64,000 nt of DNA from Chimaeribacter arupi (lineage in GTDB: Bacteria > Pseudomonadota > Gammaproteobacteria > Enterobacterales > Enterobacteriaceae), in assembly GCF_002858805.1 (NCBI RefSeq), contig NZ_PJZI01000003.1, positions 1 to 64,000 on the forward strand, in the 5' to 3' direction. How positions within the stretch are numbered: the first letter of the stretch is position 1; each line of letters starts with the position of its first letter. The notes under the pieces were generated by a model, which was given only the letters and a program-made list of their open reading frames with translations, did no database searches and was not told where the DNA came from. The position numbers were made by a program, and so were the translations under genes. Below are positions 49,654 through 64,000 of this stretch, one piece after another.

Positions 49654-49679
49654 CGCCCTGACCGGAAACCGGAAGGGCG
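49654..49679 (-). terminator. Terminator of infA
   Basis: CGCCCT (49654-49659) and AGGGCG (49674-49679) with an inner CCGG/CCGG pairing form an interrupted stem; TTTTGTT follows on the minus strand. Confidence 0.7.
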
Positions 49680-49734
49680 CAAGGGATAAATTCCCTGATT
49701 GTTCGCCGGAATAGATCAGCGGGAGATGCGCCGA

Positions 49735-49968
<234 letters not shown>

Positions 49969-50184
49969 TTACTACCTTAGTTTTTAACCGGCAAGATAAT
50001 GCCGAAAAACCCACATTATGTAAAGGAGGCATTCGCTCCGCCCTAAGTGGTTGTTAAACCGGATATGGTGGGAGACGCAACCAAAAATGTACATAAATCA
50101 GGGGTATGGTGAAAGAAAATGATACCACATTTCTGCGCCCGGCATGGAATTAATTTCAGCCAATGCCGCCGCCGGGGCGGCCTG

Positions 50185-50922
50185 TCAAGGGCGCGGGCCG
50201 GATGCGGCAGGCGTGAACAGGGTGGGCGGCAGCGATAATACCTGCTTTTGCCAGCACCCCTCCGCCAGGGTTTGCTGCTGCATTTCCCGTAAGGCGGCGA
50301 GAAATGCCCGGCGCGGGATCTCTGTCGCACCCAGTGATGCGGTATGGTCATTCAGCACCTGGCAATCCAGCAATTGGCCGCCGTGCCCGGTGAAATGGTG
50401 GCAGAACACCACCATCGCCGCCTTCGAGGCGTTAGTGCTGCGGCTGAACATCGATTCGCCGCAAAACAGCCTGCCTTGCGCCACGCCATACATCCCGCCC
50501 ACCAGCTCGCCGCCCAGCCAGACTTCAATGGAGTGCGCGATCCCTTCCTGGTGCAGCCGGTGATAGGCCCGCGCAATCTGCGGCCCTATCCAGGTGCCGT
50601 CACTGCGTGCTTCGGCGCAGGCGTCCACCACCTGCTTAAACGCATGGTTCAGGGTAAAGCTGAACGGGCAGTGGCGCAGAAAGCGGCGCATACTGCGGCT
50701 GATGTGCAGATCCGCCGGGAACAGCACCGCACGCGGATCGGGCGACCACCATAAAATCATTTCACCGGGGTTAAACCAGGGGAAAATGCCGCAACGGTAA
50801 GCGGACATCAGGCGGGCAGGGGAAAGATCCCCTCCGACGGCCAGCAGCCCGTTCGGCTCACGCAAGGCGCTTTCCGCGTGAGGAAATAACAGCGAGTGAG
50901 GCGAAAGTTGTACGACACGCAT
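50185..50922 (-). CDS. aat: Leucyl/phenylalanyl-tRNA-protein transferase
   Basis: Aat adds Leu or Phe from aminoacyl-tRNA to proteins starting with Lys or Arg, creating the degrons read by ClpS. The 245-residue protein has the family core [60 protein letters not shown] and [16 protein letters not shown]. It is 27 bases downstream of cydC and probably in one operon with cydDC. The C-terminus is about ten residues longer than in E. coli. Confidence 0.96.
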   Translation of the reverse strand: MRVVQLSPHSLLFPHAESALREPNGLLAVGGDLSPARLMSAYRCGIFPWFNPGEMILWWSPDPRAVLFPADLHISRSMRRFLRHCPFSFTLNHAFKQVVDACAEARSDGTWIGPQIARAYHRLHQEGIAHSIEVWLGGELVGGMYGVAQGRLFCGESMFSRSTNASKAAMVVFCHHFTGHGGQLLDCQVLNDHTASLGATEIPRRAFLAALREMQQQTLAEGCWQKQVLSLPPTLFTPAASGPRP

Positions 50923-50949
50923 AACGCTCCTTATTTCCGTTGTCGGGTA

Positions 50950-52662
50950 TCAGGCCAGGTGTTGCTGGAAGTGCGCATAACGGCCGCCGGCCGCCAGCAG
51001 GAGGTGATGCGGCCCCTGCTCAAGGAGTTTACCGTCATCCATCACGCAGATCCGATCCAGGTGGTGCAGGCCATGCAGGCGGTGCGTCACCATGATCAGC
51101 GTTTTACCCCGGCAGTGCCGGCGCAGCAGCGCCAGGATCTGCTGTTCGGTTTCGGCATCCAGCCCCTCGGTGGGCTCATCCAGCAGCACCAGCGGCGCAT
51201 CATGCAACAGCGCACGCGCAATGCCTATCCGCCGTTGCTCACCACCCGAGAGCGGCCGCCCGCCTTCACCCAGCCAGCTGTTCAGGCCGCTGTTTTCCAG
51301 CAGCGCGCCCAGCCCGACCTGATGCAGCACCTCAGACAGCCGGGCATCCTCCGCCTCCGGCGCGGCCAGCCGCAGGTTGTCACGCAGTGTGCTGTTGAAC
51401 ACATGCACCCGCTGCGGCACCAGCGTCATAGTGCGGCGCAGGGTGGCTTCATCATAGTCTGCAATCAGGTGGCCGCCCAGTTGGATGCTCCCGGCCTGCA
51501 CATCCCAGGCGCGGGTCAGCAGCTGAAGCAGGGTCGATTTACCACAGCCGGTGCGGCCGAGCAGCGCGATATGTTCCCCGGCATCCACGTGTAGCGTGAC
51601 GCCTTTCACCACCGGGAACGGCTGGCCGGGATAAGTAAAGCTGACATTATCCAACGTCAGGGCGGGTGAGGCCGCCGCCACGCCCTGAGGCGGGAACGTC
51701 ACTGTTGGCTGCTGGCCGGTGATGGCCTGCAACCGCCCGGCGGAGGCAATCACCTGCCCAAGGTGCTGGAACGCCCCGGCGACCGGCCCCAGTGCTTCAA
51801 ACGCGGCCAGCGTGGCGAACACCACCAGCGCCATCAACGCCCCTGTGGAATCCATGCTGCCCGCTGCCAGCCAGAACATCAGCGTGACCGTCAGCCCGGT
51901 GGCCCCGATCATGATCGCCTGCGCCAACCCGCTCAGCATCGCCTGCTGCTGCTGCTGGTGCTGCCATTGCTGCTCCGTGGCGTCCAGCGCCTGCCGGAAG
52001 CGGCCACCGGCGCCATAAATCACCAGTTCCGCCTGACCCTGAAGCCAGGCGGTGAGCTGGATGCGGTAGTCGCTGCGCAACGTGGTCAGCGCCCGGCCGA
52101 CCGGTTTACCGGCGCGGTAGAACATCAGCGGCAACAGCAGCAGCAATGCCAGCATGATGCCGGAAAGTGTCAGGGCCAGGGTGAGATCCAGCCAGCTCAG
52201 CCCGGCCGCCACCACCAGAATCACCACCAGCGCGCTGACCAGCGGCGAGATCACCCGGAGGTAGAGATGGTCCAGCGTGTCGACGTCCGCCACCAGCCGG
52301 TTAAGCAGGTCCGCCTGTTTAAAGCGCACCAGCCCGCCGGGTGACAGCGGCATAATGCGGGAAAACGTGTCCACCCGCAGGTGGGAGAGCACGCGGAAAG
52401 TCGCGTCGTGGCTGACCAGCCGTTCAGCATAGCGCCCGGCAGTGCGGAAAATAGCGGCACCGCGAACCCCGGCCGCCGGCAGCATATAGTTAAAACTGTA
52501 CAGCCCGGCGAACCCGGCCACGGCAGACGCCGCCAGGAACCAGCCGGAGAGGGCCAGCAGGCCGATACTGGCCAGCAACGTCACAATCGCCAGCAGGATG
52601 CCGAGCAACATGCGGCCGCTGTGGCGACGGTAAAGGGCGAGATAGGGCAAGAGCAGGCGCAT
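50950..52662 (-). CDS. cydC: Heterodimeric ABC exporter subunit CydC
   Basis: CydC pairs with CydD to export cysteine and glutathione or handle haem in the periplasm, needed for cytochrome bd assembly. With ATG 52662 it has 570 residues: six membrane helices and a C-terminal ATPase with Walker A GRTGCGKST near residue 370, signature LSGGEQRR and Walker B LVLLDEPTEGLD. It begins two bases after the cydD stop. The start upstream at 52722 would lie inside cydD and is rejected. Confidence 0.96.
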   Translation of the reverse strand: MRLLLPYLALYRRHSGRMLLGILLAIVTLLASIGLLALSGWFLAASAVAGFAGLYSFNYMLPAAGVRGAAIFRTAGRYAERLVSHDATFRVLSHLRVDTFSRIMPLSPGGLVRFKQADLLNRLVADVDTLDHLYLRVISPLVSALVVILVVAAGLSWLDLTLALTLSGIMLALLLLLPLMFYRAGKPVGRALTTLRSDYRIQLTAWLQGQAELVIYGAGGRFRQALDATEQQWQHQQQQQAMLSGLAQAIMIGATGLTVTLMFWLAAGSMDSTGALMALVVFATLAAFEALGPVAGAFQHLGQVIASAGRLQAITGQQPTVTFPPQGVAAASPALTLDNVSFTYPGQPFPVVKGVTLHVDAGEHIALLGRTGCGKSTLLQLLTRAWDVQAGSIQLGGHLIADYDEATLRRTMTLVPQRVHVFNSTLRDNLRLAAPEAEDARLSEVLHQVGLGALLENSGLNSWLGEGGRPLSGGEQRRIGIARALLHDAPLVLLDEPTEGLDAETEQQILALLRRHCRGKTLIMVTHRLHGLHHLDRICVMDDGKLLEQGPHHLLLAAGGRYAHFQQHLA

Positions 52663-52664
52663 GG

Positions 52665-54437
52665 TCAGAGTTCTCCGCTGCGTTGGGCCAGCAGGCGGGC
52701 GAAGGGGCCCGCCTGAGTGCACAGGTGATCGTAGTGGCCGCGTTCGGCAATCTGGCCGTGCTGCATTACCCAGATTTCATCGCATTGCCGGGTATCTTCC
52801 AGCCGGTGCGTAACCAGCAATGTGGTCTGGTGTGTGGCCGCCTCGCCAAGCGCCGCCATGACCCGCTGTTCGCTGTGGGCGTCCAGGCTGGCGGCGGGTT
52901 CATCCAGCAGCAGTAACCGGCCGGGGGCCAGCAGCGCCCGCGCCACGGCCACCCGCTGGGCCTGCCCGACAGAGAGGCGGGCCGCATGGTCGCCGATGGG
53001 GGTATCGAGGTCGTCAGGCAACAGCGGCAAAAATTCATCCACGTAAGCGCGCGCCAGGGCGGTGTGCAGCGCATCGGGCGTTGCCTCCGGGTTACCCAGC
53101 AGGATATTTTGCCGCACGGTGGCTGCCGGGAGGTGCGGGTTTTGCCCGACCCAGGCAATGTGCTGCCGCCAGCTCAGTGGCTCAAGCGTCTCTAAGGCCT
53201 GCTGGTTTACCCGCAACGTGCCGCGGTAGGGCAGGAAACCGAGCAGGGCATTCAGCAGGGAGCTTTTCCCGGCCCCGCTCAACCCGACGATCGCGATGCG
53301 CTGACCGGCTGCAACCCGGAAAGTCAGCGGCCCGGCCAGCACGTTGCCGTCCGGCGAGAGGATCTCCAGCGCGTCTGCCTCTAGGCTCACCGGTGCATCG
53401 GCGCTGAACGGCGTATCGCCTTGCCCCGGCGTCCGCCCATCCGGCTGCCGGGTCAGAAAGGTGACCAGCGTTTCAGCGGCGCCGACTGCCTGTGCCTTGG
53501 CATGGTAAAAGGTGCCGAGGTCGCGCAGGGGCTGGAAGAATTCGGGTGCCAGAATCAGCACCAGAAAACCGGCAAACAGCGTGACGCCGGTGCCGTAGCT
53601 GCCGAAATGCAGCTCACCGAGATAGGAGAAGCCGAAATAGACCGCGACGACGGCAATCGACACCGAAGCAAAAAACTCCAGCACCGCGGAGGAGAGAAAG
53701 GCCAGCCGCAGCACCTCCATGGTACGCGCCCGGAAAGACTCTGACGCTTGGCGGATGGCGTGGCGCTCTGCATGTGCCCGGTGGAACAGGCGCAGGGTGT
53801 CCAGGCCGCGCAGGCTGTCGAGGAAATTGCCGCTCAGGCGTGCCAGCGCGGCAAAATTGCGCCGGTTGGCATCAGCGGCCCCCATCCCGACCAGTGCCAT
53901 AAACAGCGGGATCAACGGGGCGGTCACCAGCAGAATCAGCCCGGCGGCCCAGTTAAGCGGAAAAATCGCAAGCAGGATCATCAGCGGGATAATGCCTGCC
54001 AGAAACATCTGCGGCAGGTAGCGAGCATAATACTCCTGCATATCGTCAATCTGTTCCAGGATGAGCGTTGCCCAACTGCCTGCCGGTTTGCCGCTGATCC
54101 AGGCCGGGCCAAGCTGCGCCAGCCGGTCGAGCACACGCCGGCGGATCAGCCGGCGCACCTGCACACCACACTGGAAGCCCACGCGTTCACGCATCAGCGC
54201 CAGCAGGCCGCGCAGCAGGAATGCCACCGCCAGCAGGATAAAGAGTTTCAGCAGGGATTCGCGCGGCAGAGCGTGCACGATAAGCGCATCCAGCAAGGTC
54301 GCCATCAGGGCCGCCTGCAACAGCAGCAGCAGGCCGCTGAACACGCCGAGCAGCATAGACACCTGCAGCCAGCGACGCGCAGGCGCACGCTGTTGACGGA
54401 GCCACTGGAGTAATTCTTGTTGTCTTGTTTTATTCAT
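52665..54437 (-). CDS. cydD: Heterodimeric ABC exporter subunit CydD
   Basis: CydD is the partner of CydC. With ATG 54437 (MNKTRQQELLQWLR) the protein has 590 residues, close to the 588 of E. coli. It has six helices, the stretch KPAGSWATLILEQIDDMQEYYARYLP, and an ATPase with Walker A GLSGAGKSS, signature LSVGQAQR and Walker B LLLLDEPAASLD. The order cydD-cydC-aat is the usual one. Confidence 0.96.
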   Translation of the reverse strand: MNKTRQQELLQWLRQQRAPARRWLQVSMLLGVFSGLLLLLQAALMATLLDALIVHALPRESLLKLFILLAVAFLLRGLLALMRERVGFQCGVQVRRLIRRRVLDRLAQLGPAWISGKPAGSWATLILEQIDDMQEYYARYLPQMFLAGIIPLMILLAIFPLNWAAGLILLVTAPLIPLFMALVGMGAADANRRNFAALARLSGNFLDSLRGLDTLRLFHRAHAERHAIRQASESFRARTMEVLRLAFLSSAVLEFFASVSIAVVAVYFGFSYLGELHFGSYGTGVTLFAGFLVLILAPEFFQPLRDLGTFYHAKAQAVGAAETLVTFLTRQPDGRTPGQGDTPFSADAPVSLEADALEILSPDGNVLAGPLTFRVAAGQRIAIVGLSGAGKSSLLNALLGFLPYRGTLRVNQQALETLEPLSWRQHIAWVGQNPHLPAATVRQNILLGNPEATPDALHTALARAYVDEFLPLLPDDLDTPIGDHAARLSVGQAQRVAVARALLAPGRLLLLDEPAASLDAHSEQRVMAALGEAATHQTTLLVTHRLEDTRQCDEIWVMQHGQIAERGHYDHLCTQAGPFARLLAQRSGEL

Positions 54438-54633
54438 CAGGCCATCTGTCCGCACAGAACATGCAAAGGGCTGCATAGCGGTGGCATGCGCATTACCGGC
54501 AGCGGCCAATACCGGCCGACGGGAAAGATAAGCGCATGAAAAAATATGGCACGGGTGCCAAATCCCTGATCGTTGAAGGTCTATTTTCACGACCGCGCAC
54601 ATGTTACCGCGTCAGTGGCCGGGCTGAAAATAG

Positions 54634-54658
54634 AAAGGCGGCCCGGAGGCCGCCTTTT
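54634..54658 (-). terminator. Terminator of trxB
   Basis: AAAGGCGGCC (54634-54643), loop CGGA, GGCCGCCTTT (54648-54657); the minus strand ends in CTTTCTATTTTC after the stem. Confidence 0.85.
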
Positions 54659-54693
54659 CGCATAATTTTCTGAAAGAAATCAGTCAGTGCGGG

Positions 54694-56279
<1,586 letters not shown>

Positions 56280-56774
56280 ATGGCAGACAACAAAAAACGA
56301 CCGGGAAAAGATCTCGACCGCATAGATCGCAACATCCTGAATGAATTACAAAAGGATGGCCGCATCTCCAACGTCGAGCTTTCTAAACGGGTAGGGTTAT
56401 CCCCTACGCCGTGTTTGGAGCGTGTCCGTCGCCTTGAGCGGCAGAATTTCATTCATGGTTATACCGCATTGCTCAATCCTCATTATCTGGATGCCTCGCT
56501 GCTGGTGTTCGTTGAGATCACCCTCAACCGTGGTGCGCCGGATGTTTTTGAGCAATTCAATGCTGCAGTTCAGAAGCTGGAAGATATCCAGGAGTGTCAT
56601 CTGGTCTCCGGGGATTTCGACTATCTGTTGAAAACCCGTGTGCCGGATATGTCCGCTTACCGCAAACTGTTGGGCGAAACGCTGTTGCGCCTGCCGGGCG
56701 TCAATGACACCCGTACGTATGTGGTAATGGAAGAAGTGAAACAGAGTAACCGTCTGGTCATCAAGACCCGGTAA
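56280..56774 (+). CDS. lrp: Leucine-responsive regulatory protein Lrp
   Basis: Lrp is the global regulator of amino-acid metabolism, pili and nutrient response, modulated by leucine. With ATG 56280 it has 164 residues, the E. coli length, and only the second to fourth residues and a few others differ ([20 protein letters not shown]). The HTH is [22 protein letters not shown] and the RAM/AsnC effector domain follows. An upstream start at 56226 would add 18 residues and is rejected. Confidence 0.98.
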   Translation: MADNKKRPGKDLDRIDRNILNELQKDGRISNVELSKRVGLSPTPCLERVRRLERQNFIHGYTALLNPHYLDASLLVFVEITLNRGAPDVFEQFNAAVQKLEDIQECHLVSGDFDYLLKTRVPDMSAYRKLLGETLLRLPGVNDTRTYVVMEEVKQSNRLVIKTR

Positions 56775-56834
56775 AACCTGCAGGTGCAAAACCTGAATAT
56801 ATTCGCTACACTCCTGTTTATCCATACAGCCCAC

Positions 56835-56857
56835 GCGCCGGGAAGGGTTCCCGGCGC
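56835..56857 (+). terminator. Hairpin after lrp
   Basis: GCGCCGGGAA (56835-56844), loop GGG, TTCCCGGCGC (56848-56857) form a perfect 10-bp stem; only a weak T tract (TGTTGCTATTTC) follows, 30 bases before ftsK. Confidence 0.75.
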
Positions 56858-56896
56858 TGTTGCTATTTCAGTTCACAGGAACCTGGAGAGCCTTTC

Positions 56897-59800
56897 TTGA
56901 GCCAGGAATACACAGAAGATAAAGAGTTTGGCCTGAAAAAAGTCAGCGGCAGCCGGCGGTTACTTGAAGCCTTGCTGGTGCTGATTGCGCTTTTCGGGAT
57001 TTATCTCATGGCAGCGCTGCTCAGTTTTAATCCTTCTGACCCCAGTTGGTCACAGACAGCGTGGCATGAGCCGATTCATAATGTGGGTGGCGGAGTCGGT
57101 GCCTGGATGGCTGATACGCTGTTCTTCACCTTTGGTGTGTTTGCCTATGCCATTCCTCCCCTGATGCTGATGATGTGCTGGGCCTCTTACCGCCAGCGCG
57201 GCAGCAGTGAATACATCGATTACTTCACCCTTTCCCTGCGGCTTATCGGCGTGCTGGCGCTGGTGCTGACCTCCTGTGGTCTGGCGGCGCTGAACATCGA
57301 TGATCTCTATTACTTCGCCTCCGGCGGCGTAATCGGCAGCCTGCTGAGCAACGCGCTGACGCCGTGGGTCAACAGCATGGGCGCGACGCTGGCCCTGCTC
57401 GGCGTATGGGCGATCGCTTTTACGCTGTTTACCGGCTGGTCCTGGCTGACGATTGCTGAACGCATCGGTGGGGTCGTGCTGGGTGCGGCCACCTTTATGA
57501 CCAACCGCTCGCGCCATGATGATCCTTATGATGATGAGGACGAGGAAGAGGCGTTGCCGGACGTGCCGGCTGTGCGCCATGACACGGCGGAACCCGTGCC
57601 TCAGCTGACCACCGCGGACGACGACGATGTATTGTTCTCCGCACCGTCTGCGGCTACCCTCGCGGCTGCTCCGGCTGCTCCGGCTGCTCCGGCTGCTCCG
57701 GCTGCTCCGGCTGCTCCGGCTGCTCCGGCTGAGCACGTGACACCGGTGGCGCAGGCCCCTGCCGCCGCGCCGGTAAACCCGGTGGATGCAACGCCTGTGG
57801 TTGCCGCTGCTGAGGCCGTGCAACCGGCTCCGCCGCGCTACCGCTTTGAACTGCCGGAAGAGGCAGAGGCACCGCCGCAGGTCACGCCCACCCCGACCCA
57901 CCTTACCGGCGGCCGCCCTGAGCCTTTGGCCGATGAGGATGAAGGCCCGCGCCTTGGCAACTGGCAGGACGCGGAAACGGCCCATTCACCTTTCGATTTC
58001 TCAGCGGCTCAGCAGGAGAGTGACGATCTGCCGGCTAACGGCAACGTACTGGGCGGGGCATCACGCCAGGCTGATGCAGACGATGCGTCTGTAGCAGGTG
58101 CGACCTTTATGCCTGCGTTCAGCGCGGTGAGTGAAAGCAACCCGCAGGTGAAACAGGGCATTGGCCCGGAATTGCCGCGACCAAACCCGGTACGTATCCC
58201 TACCCGGCGTGAACTGGCGTCTTATGGCATTAAACTGCCGTCACAACGCCAGGCAGAACAGGCCGCCCGTGAGGCCTCCGCCGCCTCAGATGATGGCGAG
58301 GATGCCGCTCATGAAGAGGCGCTGGGTGCGGCATTTGCTGAGCAACAGCAGCAACGCTATGGTGCCGGTTATCAGGCGGAAGAAACCCCTGCTGCTGCGC
58401 AGGCGGACGCCGATGAAGAGGCCGCCCTGAGCCGCGCGTTCGCCGAGCAACAGCAGCAGCGTTACAGCACACCGCATAACACGGTCTCTGACGCCGCGCC
58501 GCAACCAGCGGCAGAACCGTTGCATGAAGATGAAGATAGCCTGCGTACCGCCTTCGCTGCGCGGGAACAGGCGCGCTACGGCAGCACACCGCCTGCGGCA
58601 CCGTCTGGCCCTGCGGCGGGACAGGGCAGCGGCCTGGCTGCCGCGTCTGTGGCGTCAGCTGCGGTGACTGCGGCAGCGGCCAGTATGGCCCGCAACACCA
58701 ATGCGTTCTCCTTCTCACCGGCGGATGACCTGACGGATAATGCCTCGTCAGAGCCGATGTTTACATTGCCGCCGGAGACGGACGCCGTGACGCCGCCGCC
58801 TGCCTACGCGCCGGCTCAACAGCCACCGGCCGCTTACCAGGCGCCGCAGCAGGCACCTGCTTACCATGTAGAGCCTGCAACCCCGGCTTATCGCCCGGAA
58901 GCGCCGCAACCTGCCCGTCCGGCAGAACCGGCCGCTTACCGACCTGAACCGGCAACCCCGGCTTACCGCCCGGAAGCGCCGCAACCAGCCCGTCCGGCAG
59001 AACCGGCCGCTTACCGGCCTGAACCGGCAACCCCGGCTTACCGCCCGGAAGCGCCGCAACCGGCCCGCCCGGCAGAACCGGCCCGCCCGGCAGAACCGGC
59101 CGCTTACCGGCCTGAACCGGCAACCCCGGCTTATCGCCCGGAAGCACCGCAACCGGCACGGCAACCCGAGCAGCCGGTTTATCGCGCAGAACCGGAAGAG
59201 GCCTATTCGCCGCCGGTTGAGGATACCCCTAAACCGGCAATGGACAGCCTGTTCCACCCGTTCCTGGTGCGTCACGATCAGCCGCTGGAGAAGCCCACTA
59301 CGCCGCTGCCGACGCTGGATCTGCTGACGGCTGCGCCTACCGAAGTGGCACCGGTCGACATGTTTGCGCTGGAGCAGAAAGCCCGGCTGGTGGAAGCCAG
59401 CCTGGCTGACTACCGCGTGAAGGCAGATGTCGTCGATATTCTGCCGGGGCCGGTCATCACCCGCTTTGAGCTGGATCTGGCGCCGGGCGTGAAGGCCGCG
59501 CGTATTTCCAACCTGTCACGAGACCTGGCCCGCTCGCTCTCAACGTCTGCAGTGCGTGTGGTCGAAGTGATCCCCGGCAAGCCTTATGTCGGGCTGGAGT
59601 TACCGAACACCAAACGGCAAACGGTCTATCTGCGCGAAGTGCTGGACTGCCCGGCCTTCCGTGACAACCCTTCACCGCTTTCTGTGGTGCTCGGTAAAGA
59701 TATTTCCGGTCAGCCGGTGGTGGCCGATCTGGCGAAAATGCCGCACTTGCTGGTTGCCGGTACGACGGGTTCCGGTAAGTCTGTGGGCGTTAACGCCATG

Positions 59801-60778
59801 ATCCTCAGCATGTTGTATAAAGCGAAGCCGGAAGATGTGCGCTTTATCATGATTGACCCGAAAATGCTTGAGCTGTCGGTCTATGAAGGCATTCCTCATC
59901 TGTTAACCGAAGTGGTCACAGACATGAAGAAAGCGGCCAATGCGCTGAACTGGTGCGTAGGCGAGATGGAGCGCCGCTATAAGCTGATGTCCGCGTTAGG
60001 GGTACGTAACCTGGCCGGCTATAACGAGCGGGTTGACCAGGCTGAAGCAATGGGCCGCCCGATCCCCGATCCGTTCTGGAAACCCACCGACAGCATGGAC
60101 ATCACACCACCGGTGCTGGAGCGTGAGCCTTACATCGTGGTGATGGTTGACGAGTTTGCTGACCTGATCATGACCGTGGGTAAAAAGGTTGAGGAACTGA
60201 TCGCCCGGCTGGCGCAAAAAGCGCGTGCCGCCGGTATTCACCTGGTGCTGGCTACCCAGCGGCCATCGGTGGATGTGATCACCGGCCTGATTAAAGCCAA
60301 CATCCCGACGCGTATCGCCTTTACCGTCTCCAGTAAAATTGACTCGCGTACCATCCTGGATCAGGGCGGCGCAGAATCTCTGCTGGGCATGGGGGACATG
60401 CTCTATATGGCACCTAACTCCTCTATCCCGGTGCGTGTGCATGGCGCCTTCGTGCGCGATCAGGAAGTGCACGCCGTGGTACAGGACTGGAAAGCCCGCG
60501 GGCGCCCACGTTATATCGACAGCATCACCAGTGGCGCTGAAGAGGGCGAGGGCGGCGGTGGCCTTGACAGTGATGAGGAGCTGGATCCGCTGTTTGACCA
60601 GGCTGTCGCTTTTGTGATTGATAAGCGCCGTGCCTCGATTTCCGGGGTGCAGCGCCAGTTCCGCATCGGGTATAACCGGGCGGCACGTATCATTGAACAG
60701 ATGGAAGCGCAGGGGATCGTCAGTGAGCCGGGGCACAACGGCAACCGCGATGTGCTGGCACCGCCTCCGCACGAGTAA
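56897..60778 (+). CDS. ftsK: DNA translocase FtsK
   Basis: FtsK anchors to the division septum and pumps chromosome ends, activating XerCD at dif. The 1293-residue protein begins with TTG at 56897 after GGAGAG. Four membrane helices lie in residues 20-185 and are followed by a long Pro/Ala/Glu-rich linker up to about residue 785. The motor domain comes next, with Walker [10 protein letters not shown] near 955 and Walker [10 protein letters not shown] near 1083, and the C-terminal gamma winged helix ([19 protein letters not shown]) reads KOPS. The linker contains a PAA tandem repeat and a 25-residue repeat and is unlike the Gln-rich linker of E. coli. Confidence 0.97.
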   Translation: MSQEYTEDKEFGLKKVSGSRRLLEALLVLIALFGIYLMAALLSFNPSDPSWSQTAWHEPIHNVGGGVGAWMADTLFFTFGVFAYAIPPLMLMMCWASYRQRGSSEYIDYFTLSLRLIGVLALVLTSCGLAALNIDDLYYFASGGVIGSLLSNALTPWVNSMGATLALLGVWAIAFTLFTGWSWLTIAERIGGVVLGAATFMTNRSRHDDPYDDEDEEEALPDVPAVRHDTAEPVPQLTTADDDDVLFSAPSAATLAAAPAAPAAPAAPAAPAAPAAPAEHVTPVAQAPAAAPVNPVDATPVVAAAEAVQPAPPRYRFELPEEAEAPPQVTPTPTHLTGGRPEPLADEDEGPRLGNWQDAETAHSPFDFSAAQQESDDLPANGNVLGGASRQADADDASVAGATFMPAFSAVSESNPQVKQGIGPELPRPNPVRIPTRRELASYGIKLPSQRQAEQAAREASAASDDGEDAAHEEALGAAFAEQQQQRYGAGYQAEETPAAAQADADEEAALSRAFAEQQQQRYSTPHNTVSDAAPQPAAEPLHEDEDSLRTAFAAREQARYGSTPPAAPSGPAAGQGSGLAAASVASAAVTAAAASMARNTNAFSFSPADDLTDNASSEPMFTLPPETDAVTPPPAYAPAQQPPAAYQAPQQAPAYHVEPATPAYRPEAPQPARPAEPAAYRPEPATPAYRPEAPQPARPAEPAAYRPEPATPAYRPEAPQPARPAEPARPAEPAAYRPEPATPAYRPEAPQPARQPEQPVYRAEPEEAYSPPVEDTPKPAMDSLFHPFLVRHDQPLEKPTTPLPTLDLLTAAPTEVAPVDMFALEQKARLVEASLADYRVKADVVDILPGPVITRFELDLAPGVKAARISNLSRDLARSLSTSAVRVVEVIPGKPYVGLELPNTKRQTVYLREVLDCPAFRDNPSPLSVVLGKDISGQPVVADLAKMPHLLVAGTTGSGKSVGVNAMILSMLYKAKPEDVRFIMIDPKMLELSVYEGIPHLLTEVVTDMKKAANALNWCVGEMERRYKLMSALGVRNLAGYNERVDQAEAMGRPIPDPFWKPTDSMDITPPVLEREPYIVVMVDEFADLIMTVGKKVEELIARLAQKARAAGIHLVLATQRPSVDVITGLIKANIPTRIAFTVSSKIDSRTILDQGGAESLLGMGDMLYMAPNSSIPVRVHGAFVRDQEVHAVVQDWKARGRPRYIDSITSGAEEGEGGGGLDSDEELDPLFDQAVAFVIDKRRASISGVQRQFRIGYNRAARIIEQMEAQGIVSEPGHNGNRDVLAPPPHE
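57664..57726 (+). repeat. Nine-base tandem repeat in ftsK
   Basis: Seven perfect copies of GGCTGCTCC stand head to tail and encode a run of Ala-Ala-Pro in the FtsK linker. Length changes by multiples of nine would keep the frame. Confidence 0.95.
58862..59163 (+). repeat. 75-base tandem repeat in ftsK
   Basis: Copies begin at 58862, 58937, 59012 and 59105; each encodes about 25 residues with the pattern [20 protein letters not shown]. The third copy carries an extra 18 bases (RPAEPA duplicated) and the fourth is incomplete. The copies are nearly identical in DNA, which points to recent expansion. Confidence 0.93.
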
Positions 60779-60790
60779 TCTCTCCACTGA

Positions 60791-60813
60791 TAAGGGCCGC
60801 ATCGCGGCCCTTA
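60791..60813 (+). terminator. Hairpin after ftsK
   Basis: TAAGGGCCGC (60791-60800), loop ATC, GCGGCCCTTA (60804-60813) form a perfect 10-bp stem without a strong T run; partial read-through to lolA is likely. Confidence 0.7.
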
Positions 60814-60953
60814 TGCAAAGAAGCGTAAAAGCAGGCGTTTTGAGATAAATAACCTACCGGCGATAAACCACAATCCGATACAGTTACACCACTTAGCTAA
60901 TGAAATCATTAGTGTGTCCCGGTAATCATGGAATGTATGAGGTCATGGTCAGA

Positions 60954-61565
60954 ATGAAAAAATTATTAGCAGCAGGCTGCCTGTTGGCGGCATTTACCTC
61001 AGCCTCCGTGTTGGCGGATGCCAGCAGCGATCTGAAAAGCCGCCTGGGCAAAGTAAACAGTTTCCACGCCAGTTTTACCCAGAAAGTCACCGCAGATGAT
61101 GGATCTGACGTCCAGCAGGGCGAAGGTGAACTGTGGGTAAAACGCCCGAATCTGTTTAACTGGCATATGACATCCCCGGACGAAAGCGTGCTGGTCTCTG
61201 ACGGCGAAACACTGTGGTTCTATAATCCTTTTGTTGAGCAGGTCACGGCCACCTGGCTGAAGAACGCCACCGGTAACACGCCGTTTATGTTGATCACCCG
61301 TAACAGCAGCAGCGACTGGGCGAACTACGATGTGAAACAGCAGGGCGATAATTTTGAGCTGACGCCGAAATCCGCCAACGGCAACCTGAAGCAGTTCGCC
61401 ATTACCGTGACCAATGACGGCACGATCAAAAGCTTTACCGCTGTAGAGCAGGATGGGCAGCGCAGCGCCTATAACCTGAAAACTCAGCAGAATGGCGCTG
61501 TTGATGCCGGGAAATTCAAATTTACCCCGCCGAAGGGGGTGACGCTGGACGACCAGCGCCAGTGA
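60954..61565 (+). CDS. lolA: Outer-membrane lipoprotein carrier protein LolA
   Basis: LolA takes lipoproteins from LolCDE and carries them through the periplasm to LolB. The 203-residue precursor starts at ATG 60954 ([11 protein letters not shown]), with the signal peptide ending ASVLA before [10 protein letters not shown]. The mature part includes [34 protein letters not shown] and a C-terminal [10 protein letters not shown]. The upstream in-frame start at 60900 would put 18 residues before the signal peptide and is rejected. Confidence 0.97.
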   Translation: MKKLLAAGCLLAAFTSASVLADASSDLKSRLGKVNSFHASFTQKVTADDGSDVQQGEGELWVKRPNLFNWHMTSPDESVLVSDGETLWFYNPFVEQVTATWLKNATGNTPFMLITRNSSSDWANYDVKQQGDNFELTPKSANGNLKQFAITVTNDGTIKSFTAVEQDGQRSAYNLKTQQNGAVDAGKFKFTPPKGVTLDDQRQ

Positions 61566-61572
61566 GGTGCGC

Positions 61573-64000
<2,428 letters not shown>

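Overview
The window is 64 kb of gene-dense chromosome from a gamma-proteobacterium of the order Enterobacterales. Gene order and proteins are close to Escherichia coli (clpS-clpA, infA, aat-cydC-cydD, trxB, lrp, ftsK, lolA, rarA, serS; artPIQM-artJ; galS-mglBAC; narK-narGHJI; gsiABCD). Base composition looks GC-rich, and gene blocks that lie far apart in E. coli are adjacent here. This fits a Serratia- or Gibbsiella-like member (Yersiniaceae and relatives), but I cannot name the genus. I saw no insertion sequence, phage gene, CRISPR array, rRNA or tRNA. Almost every gene is a recognisable core gene and no obviously new multi-gene system stands out.

Layout. 0.3-1.0 kb: a FucR-like DeoR-family regulator. 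1.4-6.9 kb: glutathione importer operon gsiABCD, preceded by a tiny coupled ORF that resembles the start of iaaA. 7.1-15.7 kb: respiratory nitrate module narK-narGHJI with an FNR-type promoter and distant NarL-like palindromes, without narXL beside it. 15.9-18 kb: an aldo/keto reductase and a YghA-type dehydrogenase, convergent on a shared terminator. 18.1-21 kb: glutathione-dependent formaldehyde detoxification (yeiG, frmA) and a PtrR-like LysR regulator divergent from an MFS transporter. 22.6-29.8 kb: folE, yeiB, galS and the galactose importer mglBAC, with GalR/GalS operators and CRP sites. 29.8-33.7 kb: sanA with an unusual C-terminal tail, maeA, and cdd with a consensus-perfect CRP site. 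33.9-37.8 kb: arginine importer artJ and artPIQM with ArgR boxes. 38.0-46.1 kb: ybjP, ybjQ, amiD, ybjS, ltaE, poxB, ybjD. 46.3-64 kb: cspD, clpSA, infA, aat, cydCD, trxB, lrp, ftsK, lolA, rarA and the first 326 codons of serS.

How the genes work together. Three ABC importers (glutathione, galactose, arginine) each carry the regulation expected of their family. NarK supplies nitrate to the NarGHI quinol-nitrate reductase. CydDC exports thiols needed for cytochrome bd assembly. FrmA and YeiG oxidise and hydrolyse formaldehyde adducts of glutathione. ClpS-ClpA and Aat together form the N-end-rule degradation pathway. Points most worth a second look are the iaaA-like fossil coupled to gsiA, the distal NarL/IHF-like arrangement upstream of narK, the TolA-like tail on SanA, the tandem repeats in the FtsK linker, and the OLD-family nuclease YbjD.
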